DNA from: Allium sativum
Lineage: Eukaryota > Streptophyta > Magnoliopsida > Asparagales > Amaryllidaceae
Assembly (NCBI GenBank): GCA_030737875.1
Contig: CM060922.1
Span: 754,737,603 to 754,801,602 of the forward strand
Direction: 5' to 3'
Length of the DNA stretch: 64,000 nt
The notes beneath the pieces are model-generated. The model was given only the letters and a program-made list of their open reading frames with translations, was not told where the DNA came from and made no database searches. This document shows, piece by piece, positions 1-11,110 of this stretch; position 1 is the stretch's first letter; each line of letters opens with the position of its first letter. Made by a program: the position numbers and the translations under genes.

Positions 1-275
1 ATCGGACCTAAGAACCTTCAAAGTCTTTCCACTCTCATTCTCAACAAGAGCCTTCCATTCTTTGAATCTTGCAAATGCCTCCGACTTGGCCTTCATTACA
101 TACACCCAAACCTTTCGAGAAAAATCATCAATGAAAGAAATATAATATCTTGCTCCTCCCAAAGAAGCTACAGGTGCTGGTCCCCAAACATCTGTGTGCA
201 CATACTCAAGAATCCCTCTTGAATCATGTTTTCCTTCACCAAATGACACTCTAGTTTGCTTCTCCATGACACATT
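1..275 (-). pseudogene. Copia integrase fragment (truncated by window edge)
   Basis: Read on the minus strand, this stretch is open and encodes the start of a Ty1/Copia integrase core. It begins near MEKQTRVSFGEGKH, passes through EYVHTDVWGPAP, which holds the first catalytic Asp, then SFIDDFSRKVWVY, and ends at KVLRSD, the second catalytic Asp, at the window edge. In an intact element this sits in the middle of pol. Here it is joined directly to the untranslated leader of the same element type near 275, so gag, protease and the N-terminal part of integrase have been deleted. It is therefore a broken relic. The family assignment rests on the integrase motifs; the rest of the element lies outside the window. 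Confidence 0.8.
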
Positions 276-706
276 CCAATCCAAAATCACTCTAAGCTTT
301 GCGATGATCTAGCTCTGATACTAATTGTTATGGTAAACTGCGCCTTTGCGGAAGCGACCATGATCTTATTCACCCAATTACTTAAAGATGATTTCTATGG
401 AAACAAACACAGATATGAAATCACACGCACAAACACAAGATATTCCACCCAACCACCATCTTTATTGTTGGTTTTGATCCATTGAGTGTAAACAAAATTT
501 GTTTTTGTGAATCAATAAAGATGGTGGTTGGGTGGAATATCTTGTGTTTGTGTGTGTAATTTCATATCTGTGTTTGTTTCCATAGAAATTATCTTTAAGT
601 AATTGGGTGAATAAGATCATGGTCGCTTCCGCAAAGGTGCAGTTTACCATAACAGTTGGTATCAGAGCTAGATCATCGCAAAGCTTAGAGTGATTTTGGA
701 TTGGAA
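274..706. repeat. Head-to-head inverted repeat of Copia LTR end plus primer-binding site
   Basis: The left arm (274-467) and right arm (514-706) are inverted copies of each other with only about half a dozen differences; the spacer is 46 nt. Each arm holds the last ~140 bp of a Copia LTR, its CCATAACA-type end, the primer-binding site and the first ~50 bp of leader. The arms point away from each other, the left one leading into the integrase fragment on the minus strand and the right one into the remnant on the plus strand. The short string tttattg (461-467) is shared by both sides of the junction. A transcript across this region could fold into a ~190-bp stem. Confidence 0.85.
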
Positions 707-2041
707 AATTTGAATTTTGTTTGGAAAAAATTGATTTTTTGTTGAAAAATTTGTTTTTTTTTTTACGTCGGATATGATGGCGCTGCTGGTGAAGACTAAT
801 TTTGATTGGGAATTTGAAGGCCTCAATGGTTTGGTTGATGGAGATGAAGAGAAGCCCTCTGATGTGGATGAGGGAAGATGGAAGAAGACGAAGATGTTGG
901 CAATTGGTTTGATTTGCCTATACCTTGGTGATTTGGTTCATGTTTTTGACAGGGGTCTTCACGTTGATAATGCTCGAGGGATCCGGAGTGATCGAGGAAG
1001 AAGCTCAGATCAAGTGGTAGACGGGTGTCGTTGTGGAATTACAAGCACTTTTAGACCGTTGGTTGATGCACGGTGCATCTCAGGTGGTAGATGCATCTTT
1101 TGCAGGCGGTGAGTTGTGTTTGTAACTGAGGTGTGGTCGTAGTCCTTTCAAATCGACTGGGCGTATCTCGTTGCCCTGAAATCGAGGTTGTGGGGTATAT
1201 CTCGTTGCCCGGAAATCGAGGTTGGTTTAATTGAGAGAAGGTGTTGTTGAAAGAGCTAGATGACTTGTTTGGTGATTGTTGGAGTGTTGATATGATTTCA
1301 GATTAAGGTGGAGCATTGTGATGGTGATTTCACATGTCCATGGAAGTCGGTTGACTTGTTGTTGATGTGATTTCATATCAAGGTGGAGTGTTGTGATTTA
1401 TGACATAAAATCACATATGTTGATAGAGACGAGGCATGGATGTGCTTTGCGGTAGAGGAGATGGTGCAGCAACAGAAAGAAGGTTAGAAGGGGCAATTTG
1501 GCGTTTGAGCGGATTTATTGCTAGATTTTGACCCGGTCTTTCTGTGACTTATTCTGCAAGTATTGAGGGGATATATTCCTAATATATATCTTTAAGGGGA
1601 AAATTAGATATTTTTCCTAGGCCTTCTATTCTCCTATAAAAGCAGCACATTGAGTTGGATTAATGTATGACCGAATAGAGTGACGGCTGTGTGCCTCTAG
1701 GGCTTGGTGTCCTAGAGATGATTGGTGCCTCCAGTTAATCAAAGGCTTAGCCGTCGTTCTTCATTGTTCTCCTTCTCCAACAAAGAGTGTTAGTCATCTA
1801 GATATTCTTTCCCTTTCTCAATAAGGTTATAGATTCTTGTAATTTTGTTTATTGTTGGTTTTGATCCATTGAGTGTAAACAAAATTTGTTTTTGTGAATC
1901 AATAAAGATGGTGGTTAGGTGGAATATCTTGTGTTTGTACATGTGATTTCATATCTGTGTTTGTTTCCATAGAAATCATCTTTAAGTAATTGGGTGAATA
2001 AGATCATAGTCGCTTCCGCAAAGGCGCAGTTTACCATAACA
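461..2041 (+). mobile_element. Non-autonomous Copia-type remnant (truncated 5' LTR, PBS, leader, 3' LTR)
   Basis: The element has a truncated 5' LTR (461-654), then the primer-binding site TGGTATCAGAGC (657-668, matching the initiator-Met tRNA 3' end). A ~735-bp internal region carries no gag or pol. A purine tract aaggtggag comes just before the 3' LTR. The two LTR copies align over 194 bp (461-654 against 1848-2041). An open frame of 112 codons at 774-1112 begins at the position where gag would start, but I recognise no gag motif in it, so I do not call it a gene. The unit resembles a deletion derivative or a TRIM/LARD-like element. Its 5' LTR was lost at the inverted junction described separately. 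Confidence 0.7.
1389..2041 (+). repeat. 3' LTR of the Copia remnant
   Basis: It begins TGTTGTGATT directly after the purine tract aaggtggag and ends CCATAACA at 2041, so the ends are TG...CA with a short inverted match. The length is 653 bp. The end point is fixed by the 5' LTR copy, where the same terminal sequence is followed by the primer-binding site. A partial, diverged copy of the tract-plus-LTR start lies about 75 bp upstream (around 1305-1330), which looks like a local duplication. Confidence 0.65.
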
Positions 2042-3087
2042 AAAGAAACGAGGAGAAAAAAAAAAGGATTTATTAGTCATGGCAAAGTCCTTACTAAGAG
2101 CCAAGAGGAAGATCCAAATGGAAAGAGAGATCTAAAAGTTCAAGAAGCCATGAAATAGTCTCTAGGAAAATCTTCAGGCTACAAAGAATCCCGGCCAAGC
2201 CAAGGGAGTCCAACCAGCCAAAAGAACCCAATACCAGATTTGTCCTGAAAATAGGGGTATTTATAGGTGCTGAAGACACGGCCCATGAGGGCGCAAAGCC
2301 CAACAAAAATGCCCCGGGATTGGTACTGAACCCAGTATCGATGCCGATCCCTGGTGCCTTGGTCAAATTCTTGCATCTCTAAGCTTTTATTCCATGTTGG
2401 AATGCTATATTATATTTAGTATTCCAGAGTGCCAAGTCAAGTTGTTAGATCCGAGTTTGAAGCTGCACCGATCCTGCCTTTTACGCCGATCCCGGGAAGA
2501 CGAAGTAGCCAATATCAATTCTGAAGGAGTTAGAAAATAAACAGTGATATAACTCTAGTGATATGGCATCACTAAAATGCGTATGTCATCACTAAAATAC
2601 TCTAGCGATATGACATCACTAAAATACTCTAAATCCTTATATAATAAATAGTGCCTCAAAACATCAAGAGAAAACTCTATCGTCATCGACTCTAAATCGG
2701 GAGTGAATACTTCTTATGTGGTTCTAATTATTGACTAGAATGCAACAATTTTCATTCGAAAACACACCGCACCTAAACTATCCACACATCCAAGCGTGTA
2801 CCATCAGTTTTTCATCCCTACTTGGAACGAGTAACCTATAACTAATGGGTCAGCTCCAAATTCCAAACTGTCATAACCCTCAAAGGATCTCTAACGAAAC
2901 CCGACCCAAGCACTTCACTTATATGATCGAAAAATGAAACTCCAACATGGTAACCAACAAATAGTGTTTTCCCAACACTAATAACACAACTAATAATTGA
3001 GACTTACGCTTTATCTTCATCCATGGTAAGACAAAAGTATAATTAGATAAAACAAGTACAACTCATCAAAGTGATATCTAGGAATAT
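2042..3087. other. Non-coding stretch with an LTR-like promoter on the minus strand
   Basis: No gene was recognised. On the minus strand, CACCTATAAATACCCC lies around 2250-2268, a good TATA box in a setting typical of LTR U3/R boundaries. The following transcribed strand (toward 2100) has a 90-codon open frame without recognisable motifs. I read 2094-2500 as a possible LTR fragment of unknown family. The remainder (2640-3087) is AT-rich with nothing recognised. Confidence 0.3.
2545..2632. repeat. Short tandem repeat with palindromic unit
   Basis: About three imperfect ~30-bp units carry the motif ctctag(t/c)gatatg(g/a)catcactaaaat. Within each unit agtgat and atcact are complementary, so each unit can form a small hairpin. 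Confidence 0.6.
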
Positions 3088-3720
3088 TGTAACATCCCTC
3101 GTTTTCGATGATTAAATAATAAAATAAAAATCGTAAGATTAGCAGAATTTAGTCATAGAAATATCATATTATGTCTATGGCAATTTTCTAGCCCATTTAT
3201 ACCTTTAGTTTTTAGAAAATAGTGTTAAAACGAACAAGATACGATAAAAACAAAATTTCAAAAGGAAATAAGATAAAAATGACATAAGTGTGTCGATACA
3301 CCACCCACATGATAGGTGTGTTGAAACACCTGTTTACCAAGACAAGAAATTTTCCAGGTATTAATCATGACATTATTGATTAAATAAAGACTAATGTGGC
3401 GTTGTTTCATAGGTCCAATTTAAAATCCAAGCTCTCTAATTGGCTGAACGACGTGACTGGATAAGATTTAATCTTGAAATACAGCTGTCTGAGATCCCCA
3501 GCCAACATTATAAATATATCTCTAGACTTAGGTTTTTTACTCGTTCTTAGGTTCTCCATCTCAAAGGGTTCATTGCCTGAGGCTGAACCCTGTTAATAAA
3601 ATTATTTCAAGAGAGATAATCCTTTCAATAAAAATATTTATATGCAAGTTAGAGGCGGGATCTCTAATAGCCAAGGATAAGATCTTAGGACAACGACGCG
3701 TGGATTTAAATTATGTATTT
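3088..3720 (+). repeat. Candidate Gypsy LTR start (no partner found)
   Basis: The stretch opens with TGTAACATCCCTCG, the kind of start seen in many plant Gypsy LTRs. About 420 bp later it has cattataaatatatctc (near 3505), a TATA-like sequence followed by a plausible transcript start. No LTR end, primer-binding site or second copy was found in the window, so the right limit is arbitrary. The alternative is unrelated AT-rich DNA with a chance match. Confidence 0.3.
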
Positions 3721-4171
3721 TTATTTAATGGTATATATTTGTTTGATTTCTATTAAATAGTTAGTTTAGTTTAATCAGTTAAGTCTAATTAGTTTAACTA
3801 TTTAATTTATAAATATTTTATAGTTTAATTCCCATTAGTTTAGGATTATTTATAATAGCTTAGTTTCTGTCCAAACTTATTTATTTGGATAAATTACATA
3901 AACTTCTAATAGTTATCGAAATTAACATAATTTGGGAAGGAATTGCAGAAACTACAGCCTGTAATATAAAAGCTGTAATTATTGGTAAACATACATATAT
4001 GAAAATTTTGTAAATCCTAAATCCAACAAACATAAGTATGTTCGAATAGAAAAATTACAGAAAAGTAATAAATCCTAATTTTGGGAACCATGCAGTAATT
4101 GTGCGAAAACAATATAAAGTGGATAAATATGAGAATTGAAAGATATTTGATAAACCGTAGGTTGGTTCTTC

Positions 4172-4180
4172 AAACCCTAA
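4172..4180 (+). promoter_or_regulatory. Telo-box (AAACCCTAA) in P2 leader
   Basis: AAACCCTAA lies 17 nt before the P2 start codon. This motif is common near the transcription start of plant ribosomal-protein genes, where it supports expression in growing tissue. If the gene is a retrocopy, the motif could have been carried along within the 5' UTR. Confidence 0.55.
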
Positions 4181-4196
4181 ATCAGGCGGCTACAGA

Positions 4197-4544
4197 ATGA
4201 AGGTTGTTGCTGCATATCAGCCTGCTGTATTGGGCGGAAACGCCTCCCCAAAGGTTGCTAATATCAAGGATATCTTAGGATCAGTTGGTGCTGATGCAGA
4301 TGAAGAAAGGATCGAGTTCCTTTTATCAGAGGTAAAAGGAAAAGACATAACCGAGTTGATTGCTTCTGGAAGGGAAAAGTTGGCATCGGTTCCTTCGGGT
4401 GGTGGCGGTGGTGCCATTGCTGTCTCTCCACCCGCTACCGGTGGCGCTGCTGCACCTGTAGCAGCAGATGAAGCCAAGAAGGAAGAGAAGGTTGAAGAGA
4501 AGGAAGAATCTGACGATGATATGGGATTCAGTCTGTTCGATTAA
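4197..4544 (+). CDS. RPP2: 60S acidic ribosomal protein P2, single-exon copy (possible retrocopy)
   Basis: This 115-residue protein has the complete P2 layout. An N-terminal helical dimerisation domain (residues 1-60, with [12 protein letters not shown] and [21 protein letters not shown]) leads into a Gly/Ala/Pro hinge (~69-90), a Lys/Glu-rich stretch and the invariant C-terminal tail [12 protein letters not shown]1/P2 dimers bind P0 on the 60S stalk and recruit translation factors through that tail. The length is normal. Oddities: residues 8-9 are Gln-Pro where plant P2 normally has Leu-Leu after MKVVAAY, placing a proline in helix 1; and there is no intron, whereas plant P2 genes I know usually have them. 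No poly-A tract or flanking duplication was seen, so retrocopy status is an inference. It could still be expressed. Confidence 0.85.
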   Translation: MKVVAAYQPAVLGGNASPKVANIKDILGSVGADADEERIEFLLSEVKGKDITELIASGREKLASVPSGGGGGAIAVSPPATGGAAAPVAADEAKKEEKVEEKEESDDDMGFSLFD

Positions 4545-6956
4545 GCGACATTTTAGAACATTGTTATTGTTTCTTAGTTTTATGCTAAATCAGCTAGTTT
4601 TGTCTTCTGAACTGTTTTTGTTTTTGAACTGTTTTGTATTTCATTTGAAAGGTTCTATTTATGTGATTTCTACTGCTTAATTTAAACGAGTGTTTGTATT
4701 ACTATTGATTTGTTAGCGGCCCAATGGTTGTATTACAGTCCTCTACATTTGAGAAGGATCTGACTGTTTGGTCTTATTTTCAATGAAAAAATAAAAGATA
4801 AACTGGATGTTAAATTATAGTTTAATTGTTTGCTTAAGGAAAAAGAAAGTATTTTCGTGGTTTGATTATTACAAAGACAATAAACATGGTTACAAGAATA
4901 AAATAACATGGGAACTAGATTAGTGCAAAATAGGGATTTAGCCATATTTTGTACTAACTAACAAGTCAGAATTAAATGTCTTACAACCATGGATTTTTGT
5001 TTGTAACATTATTACATGACAAACTATGGAAAAAAAGTTAGTACAGTTTTGGCGACCAACCAAATAAAAAGAACGTGACTTCCAAAAATTAAGATTTACC
5101 AAAACAGTAAATAAAAGATTAGCAAAATTGGAAGAATAATCAAGTTAAATGCTCGATAACCTAGAAAAGAACAGTTAAAGAATAACCTAGAATTCTATTA
5201 ATATAGCACAGAAAGTGAAAAGATTATTGTAATATATTTTCCTATGCCCAGACATAGTTCCAAGATTATTAATAACATGGTAACAAATTTAGAGAAATAA
5301 GAAGAATATCATAATAACAGAAAAGTAAATAAAGAAGATAAAGAGTAATTGAACGTGTTGGAAAAGATTAGACATAGGATCTAATAAAAAGTGTGAGGCG
5401 CATTGCCATAATCCAAGTGAATTGAAGGTATAATTAGCTTTGAGGACCATAGCAAATTCCTCAGACCTCAATAGACATGTTTGTAGCAGCATTCCCTATT
5501 GGTCATAAACTGATGATCTCAGGAAAATTGGGACCAGCTATGCTAAAGTTTAGGAGCCAACGTAGGCTTCGAGCGAGCATATCTCAGGGTGACCCTTTGT
5601 TGTAGGTCATAGTTCGGGACAGTCCTTTAAAGGAAAGTTGTATGTCCATCGGGAAGGTATGCCTTGGCTACTTTTATATTTAGGGTAGTTAGAATGCTAA
5701 TGAGTGAGTTTAAGATATGGCAGTTGCTTGGTCAACAGGCTTCATGGTTCCTTGTATAAGAAGGATAGTAGCCATCGGACTCTTGTCACAGTTAGCTGTA
5801 GCGAGCATGGAAAAGATATGGATTAATCTAATTGGCCAGTGATCTTTCACTATTGAAAGTATGGATGAGGTAGCGATGCAATTGGATGCTTAATTTGTTT
5901 TTTTAGGGCACAACCTTAATTCACCAACATGTCTTTCCACTAGAAAGAGATGGCTGCATGAGGTCATAGCCTTGGTAAAAGAGATAGACTTAATTGACAA
6001 TCTATGGGACCAATTACGCCTTAGGCCTAGTTATGCTTTTTTGCAGATTGTATTAAATCTCCTATTGAGTTCCGTAGTGAGCTTAGTTTGCCACTTATTA
6101 GAGAAACTCATAGATAAGTTGGTATGCTTACGTGAATCCTCTAGGTACGCACTGGGTGGTAGTTAGTGGATGTTCGAGCATTGGAAATTCCCATGTAAAT
6201 GCATGTTTTCTTATCAGACATCTGTATTATAGTCCTAATGAAGCAGTACTTTACAAATATAGTGGAAGTACACTTTTGTAGTGTGACATTGGAGATCTAT
6301 CGAGGAGGATACGGTATCGTACTACGGGTAGTACTTGGATTTATATTACGTACGTAGTTGTGTATACCCTTTTTATTAGGATCAGTCTACATAAGAGTAG
6401 ATGGGGACGATTTGTGATTCGGAGTGAGAGTACAGTAAAACCAAATAACCTAATAAAGTAAAAGTAAAAGAATATAATCTTATATATAGTATTATTTATA
6501 AAAGTTATAATTTGTCCATTCACCAAAACTTTATTTCTGACCCTCTCCTTATAACAAATCCGCAGGTTAGACAAATAACAGAGATATTCATCCTTGAGAC
6601 ACTCGTTAGACAGTGTCATTATCATGGTAAATATTAACCTATTATTATATTTTATTTAGTTCTATTAAGAGATATTTTTCTAAGATCTGATATATTCATT
6701 TTTGTATTTTTGTAAGATACTAGATAAACCAACTCGAGTTTTAATGGACTTGGTTTTTGAAAAAAAATCCGATCCTATTGGAATTTGCGTTTTTACAAAT
6801 ATAGTACAAGAAATCCACAACGCAATCAAGATCAATGCAGCATATGAAACACTATAATCGACATACACTAACAAACTACCAATAATTGGTAAAATCATCG
6901 AAATTCCCAAACGAAAGAACATTCTTACACTTTATTGACAACCAGACAAACCTCTA
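4545..6956. other. AT-rich intergenic stretch, no gene recognised
   Basis: The first ~250 bp is the probable 3' UTR of the P2 gene. An aatgaaaaaataaaag sequence near 4780 could serve as a poly-A signal. The rest has scattered short open frames. One on the minus strand (6680-6922, 80 codons) encodes two hydrophobic segments, but I recognise no family and see no gene structure around it. Parts between 5500 and 6340 are less AT-rich and could be a very degraded element. Confidence 0.4.
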
Positions 6957-7083
6957 TCAATGGAAATGGATACTTGCTTGCCTCCTACTTCAAGGATACC
7001 ATATTCTCTAGAGGCATAACAACTGGTTCAACATCTGTAGCCAGATCAATACGGAATTCAACTCAAATATGGTGGTATTTTGA
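6957..7083 (-). pseudogene. Gypsy protease/RT-junction relic
   Basis: On the minus strand this encodes VEFRIDLATDVEPVVMPLE, then a degraded tail with stops. The same motif ([16 protein letters not shown]) occurs just before the reverse transcriptase of the Gypsy element near the end of the window, which supports the call. Only ~40 codons remain. It is dead and not linked to an LTR that I can identify. Confidence 0.55.
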
Positions 7084-7119
7084 TCACCTCATCGAACATA
7101 TTTAGCAGGGATATAAATT

Positions 7120-7490
7120 TTATACGAGTGTCTGATGTTCACTCGTGTCCGTGATCGAAGTACGTCCAAGTTCATTTGCTTTTCATTTAGGGCACGAGTT
7201 AGGAAAAGAAATTTATATAAGAAATTTTTTTGTCCAATCCATGTTCGTTCGAATTCGTCTAAATTTCTCATAATTTGGCATATTGTTGGAAGAAAATCTT
7301 ATATAAAGTATAAAATTAGATATAAATAGCCATGTCCGACCGGGTCCGTTCGTGTCCGTGTTCGAAAAACATATGTCTATGTTCAACTGATTTCATCTAG
7401 GACACAAGCTAAGACAATAAAATTTGTATGAGAAAAAATTTCGTTCGTTCTGTGTTCTACCCGATTTTATTTGGGATAAAAACTGAACAC
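7120..7490. repeat. Two diverged direct repeats of unknown family
   Basis: Two segments about 205 bp apart (from ~7138 and ~7347) share cgtgtccgtg, a 'catttagggcacgag / catctaggacacaag' block and a following aaatttnntatnagaaa block in the same order. They look like diverged tandem copies of one repeat. No ends could be placed. Confidence 0.4.
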
Positions 7491-7698
7491 ACCTCCATCT
7501 GGTTTGGCCTGACTGATTTACACCCGTGTTGTCTGGATACTTTAAAGCTACAAGCTTAGGCGATGACTTGCTACCTGCGAACTTACTGACTCAACCCGCT
7601 ATCATCCAATCATGAGCGACTCGACTATTAAAGATCATAGTCTCAACCCATTATTGCTAAATCGAAGATGTTTTACTGTTGAAGAGCAAATGTCCTAG

Positions 7699-10110
7699 TG
7701 TAACGACCTGTATTCTATGTAGCGAACGATCGTAGAATATTTATATTATTTGCGTATGAGACCATACGATCATATGATTTTTGAAAATGACTATTAGGGT
7801 CATTCTTACCTTCACCATTTCACCAAATTTTAATGTGACCATTTTACCCTTGGTAAATCTTGTTTCTCCCATAAATTTTGATTAATAAGGAGTCTTGACC
7901 TAAAATTACTTCCATTGGATCTGAGTAACGATTTCTCGTTCCGTAGAGTGGTCACATTAAGTAAACGGAATTAACATTTTAAAGGAAAGGCTGAAATAAG
8001 GTTTTCAGGATGTTCGGACAGCTTAAGTGGGATTAACGGGTCATTAGTTAATGGGCGAAGGACCCATTCCAGGATTAGGGTTAGCGAGGGCTAAAATGAG
8101 TTAGAAAATCATCTCTCATTCATTACACAACTTCCAAAATAGATCCTATACTCCTTAATGGCTTCCTTCCTCTAAAATCCTCCTTAAACCTTATTTTTTT
8201 AGTTAAACCACCCCCATTAAGTGAAGATTCAGCTAAATCAACATCAAATCAAGGTTAGAGCTGCTGCAACACCTAGGAATCTGAGCCAAACACTACTCAT
8301 CTTGGATCTAACAAATATTTTGGTATTAAGGTGAGTGATTAGTATCTTTGCTCACTAATTATGGCGTGCTAGCTTATAATTACCTCTTAAAAATATGGAA
8401 AAATGCTTAAAAAATTTGATTAATCATATAATCACATATAAGTAAGTTTTGGTTGATTCGAGTAATGTTTGTGAAACCCGAAATTTAAGGAGGGGCTGGG
8501 TATTACCGTATTGGATGCTTTGCCTTGCCTTTTTTTGAACTAAATGTTGTTTGAGTATGTTTTGTATGTTAGAACCTTACTTAGGAATGCTAGAATGGTG
8601 CAAACTCCGACGAATGGCGAATTAGGAAGCAGAAAGAAGCAGCAGAATACGATTTGTTTTAATCTCATTTGTCATTAGCTCGGATTGACGTGATACTTCA
8701 TGGGGACGACTAGATAGACCCCAAGATGCCTTAGGAAAAGTTTCGAGTTGTTTGGAGTTCCAGAGAACAAGTTATGGTGTCAATAGTTCCAATTCGACAT
8801 AAGGAGCAGGCCTCGGTTCGTCCAAGGAGAGGACTTGGATGGAGCAAAGGAAGTAGAAGGGAGTAACTCCGATTCGGTAGGTCGAACAGGATCCGGATCA
8901 GCATACGAACTAAACTCCAGTTCGACAGTCAAACCGGACTCTGTTTGATAACCAATTCAAAGCCAGATCGACCATGCCGATCCTAAATTTGAGTGGTTTC
9001 GTGGCCAGCTTGGCAACTTATATAAGGAAGGAGCTCTTTACGGCGTGACGTTTCTTCATGGCGACGACTATACTCTTAGGCAAATAAACTCCTATACAAC
9101 CAGCTTCAATCTGAGATGTGAGGAAAGTTTAAGGGGGAAATCATTACAAAGGTTCCAGATGGGAAGGAACCATCGGGTGACTTCCAAGACAAACTTCGTT
9201 GCGGATACGTATGCAAAGGCATCATCGATACGCAAGGCTTATATGGGTGACCAGGATTAAGCGGTAGTTAGCGCGTGGGTCACTTGGACTAGGCTTAAGA
9301 GAAGTATTCCAAGTTCGGGAAATTGGTGGCACACAGAACCAGGTTCGGGTCCTTATCCAGGGGTACCGTAAAGGCCAAGCGACATCGTATATCTAAGGCA
9401 TTGAGTGTGTGAATGTGAGAATAGATGCTATGTTTGATAGTTTGTTATCACATACACTTTTGTTCACACTTTGTGGTGTAGTGACCATAGAGTAGAGTAT
9501 ATCACTATAAGTGTTAACTCTTGGATGCAAGGATAGGTCAGGTATGACTCCTCATACCTATGTAGTTACTTCATTAGTAGCTAAGATCACTACTGCCCGC
9601 ACCAAACTTTGTATAATTTGGATTTTTATGCATTGCTTCTTATTATTTTTAGTGCTCTTAAAATGAGCAGACTAAAGACAAGTAGGGTGTGCTCGAGTAG
9701 CTGACTGGAGATGAGTAGGAGGCTTTCCACATAATTTTATATATGCTCTTATACCCTCTTTTACTTCCGTTGTAACATTTTTTGTAGAGACGGTATTCTA
9801 GATATGTATCTATGTATGACTTATTAGATATTATGTTGTGGTGTAGATCTACTACTTTGATGCTTATGATTCATTTCATCTTATACTGTCTCGCATGTGG
9901 ATCTACTACTCTGATGCTTATGATTCATTTCAGCTTATACTATCTCGCATGTTTATCAATCTATGTTATTATTACATTTTGTTTCATACGCTGTGAGATA
10001 TACAATAAGTTATGGGTTACTTCTTATTTCAACCTTGATGATCGCCTTGCATTGGCCAAACACCACCACAATGCACTTCTTGGGTATTGATAGTATAGAC
10101 GATCGCCACG
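7699..10110 (+). repeat. 5' LTR of a Tekay-like Gypsy element (copy A)
   Basis: It starts TGTAACGACC and ends immediately before a primer-binding site. The original terminal CA appears mutated to CG (gccacg). The length is 2412 bp. It matches, in order, the LTRs at 23861-26482 and 58641-61431: the opening ~400 bp, a gtgagtgatt block near 8330, the middle variable zone (8700-9000) and the gagtgagaatgtgagna...ctatgttt block near 9410. Long LTRs above 2 kb are usual for Tekay/Del-like chromoviruses. The middle variable zone here carries repeated tcgg/ttcga words rather than the arrays seen in the other two copies. Confidence 0.8.
9842..9949 (+). repeat. 54-bp tandem duplication inside LTR copy A
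   Basis: There are two adjacent copies of tgt(a/g)gatctactact...ctgtctcgca, differing at only a few positions. The corresponding segment in the other LTR copies is single. Confidence 0.75.
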
Positions 10111-10335
10111 TTTGGTATCAGAGCTTTTGTTGCATGGTTATAACCCAAGTTGAAATGTAGGGGAGAGGGTATACTTATACGAGAGTATGTACTTGTGATT
10201 TACTTTGATTTTCAAAACTATCCCTATATATATTATTAGTATATCCATAAGAGTGAAGTCGCACTACATACACGCACTACTAAGTATGATTACTTGGTAA
10301 AGTAATTGATCGTCTTCTTTATAGATTGAACAATG
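10111..10335 (+). other. Primer-binding site and leader of Tekay copy A, cut off at the LINE
   Basis: TGGTATCAGAGC lies at 10113-10124. The following ~200 bp matches the leader of the complete copy at 61432-61633 (including gtgaagtcgcact), up to the expected gag start near 10332. Beyond this the sequence changes abruptly to minus-strand LINE coding sequence, so gag-pol is absent. Confidence 0.7.
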
Positions 10336-10665
10336 GATTGACAAAAAAGGAACACTGTTAGGAAATCCAATTTTGGAATAGAGGAAGGACTAGGCTTAGG
10401 CGCTGGTTTAAAATTTCCACGAGTTCCCAGTAAACTTTGGATGTATGAAAAAAAAAGCCTTATCAACCAGCTCTGGAGTAGAGTGTAGTGTGCCATTTAA
10501 ACTAGTGACTTGATAAATATAGTCTTTAGCATGTTTGATTTTGAATGAGCCATGGTAGAAGGAGGTGTTTCTACCTCCCAGTTCGGACCACTTGATTCTC
10601 ATTTTTTGTCTGAGCACGCTTGCCTCAGAGTTGAGAGCTTCCCCAAGTTGTATGCTAGTTGGCAT
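10336..10665 (-). pseudogene. LINE ORF2, region between endonuclease and reverse transcriptase
   Basis: Minus-strand frames encode LRQKMRIKWSELGGRNTSFY and IKHAKDYIYQVTSLNG, the typical linker between endonuclease and reverse transcriptase of plant L1-type LINEs. The reading frame breaks near 10440. The RT domain itself, which should follow to the left, is missing because the sequence switches to the Tekay leader at about 10336. Confidence 0.75.
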
Positions 10666-10785
10666 TCTACATTGGATGCTTCTTCACTTCTGGGATTGTT
10701 GAGCATATAGGATTTAGTTGTTGCAAGCTCAGCCTTTAATTTTTTGAGAGGAGGCTACCACTACTATATCTTTCTTTGGCCTATT

Positions 10786-11110
10786 CTATGAGTTTAGCTT
10801 TTGTTGGCCCCAGCTTTTGACATTGTGTATACATTGGGTTACCATAGTACCTTTTGGACCAAACACTTGAAATAAGGTTAATAAAAAAGAAACAGTAAGC
10901 CAAGCATTAAAAAAATTAAAACTAAAGGGATTATTCACAGCAAGCATTCTATAGGAAACAATCTGAGGGGAAGGGTCTGATAAAAGAGATGGAGGCAAGT
11001 AGTTGGTGATATTTTGCCTAGATTGGAGGGTGTTTAGATTGCAAAAGGAGTGGTCAATTCTAGATAAGGTTATGGTGCCACTTTTACTCATGTTGTTCCA
11101 AGAAAAGTTG
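10786..11110 (-). pseudogene. LINE ORF2, C-terminal endonuclease part
   Basis: The minus strand encodes NFSWNNMSKSGTITLSRID and later FSFNFFNAWL, matching the end of an L1-type apurinic endonuclease domain (the SRIDH region) and the segment that follows it. It continues the endonuclease at 26483-27380; the Tekay element at 11111-26482 interrupts the two. The last five bases before the insertion (agttg) match the five after it (agttt) at four of five positions. Confidence 0.75.

Noticed and set aside
774..1112. 112-codon frame as a gene
   Set aside because: It sits in the interior of a non-autonomous Copia remnant at the gag position but has no gag motif and no similarity I can name.
2094..2376. 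Two overlapping minus-strand frames
   Set aside because: They lie downstream of an LTR-like TATA box and lack any motif; more likely LTR DNA than a gene.
6680..6922. 80-codon minus-strand frame with two hydrophobic segments
   Set aside because: No family recognised, no promoter or exon context, and AT-rich DNA readily yields hydrophobic frames.
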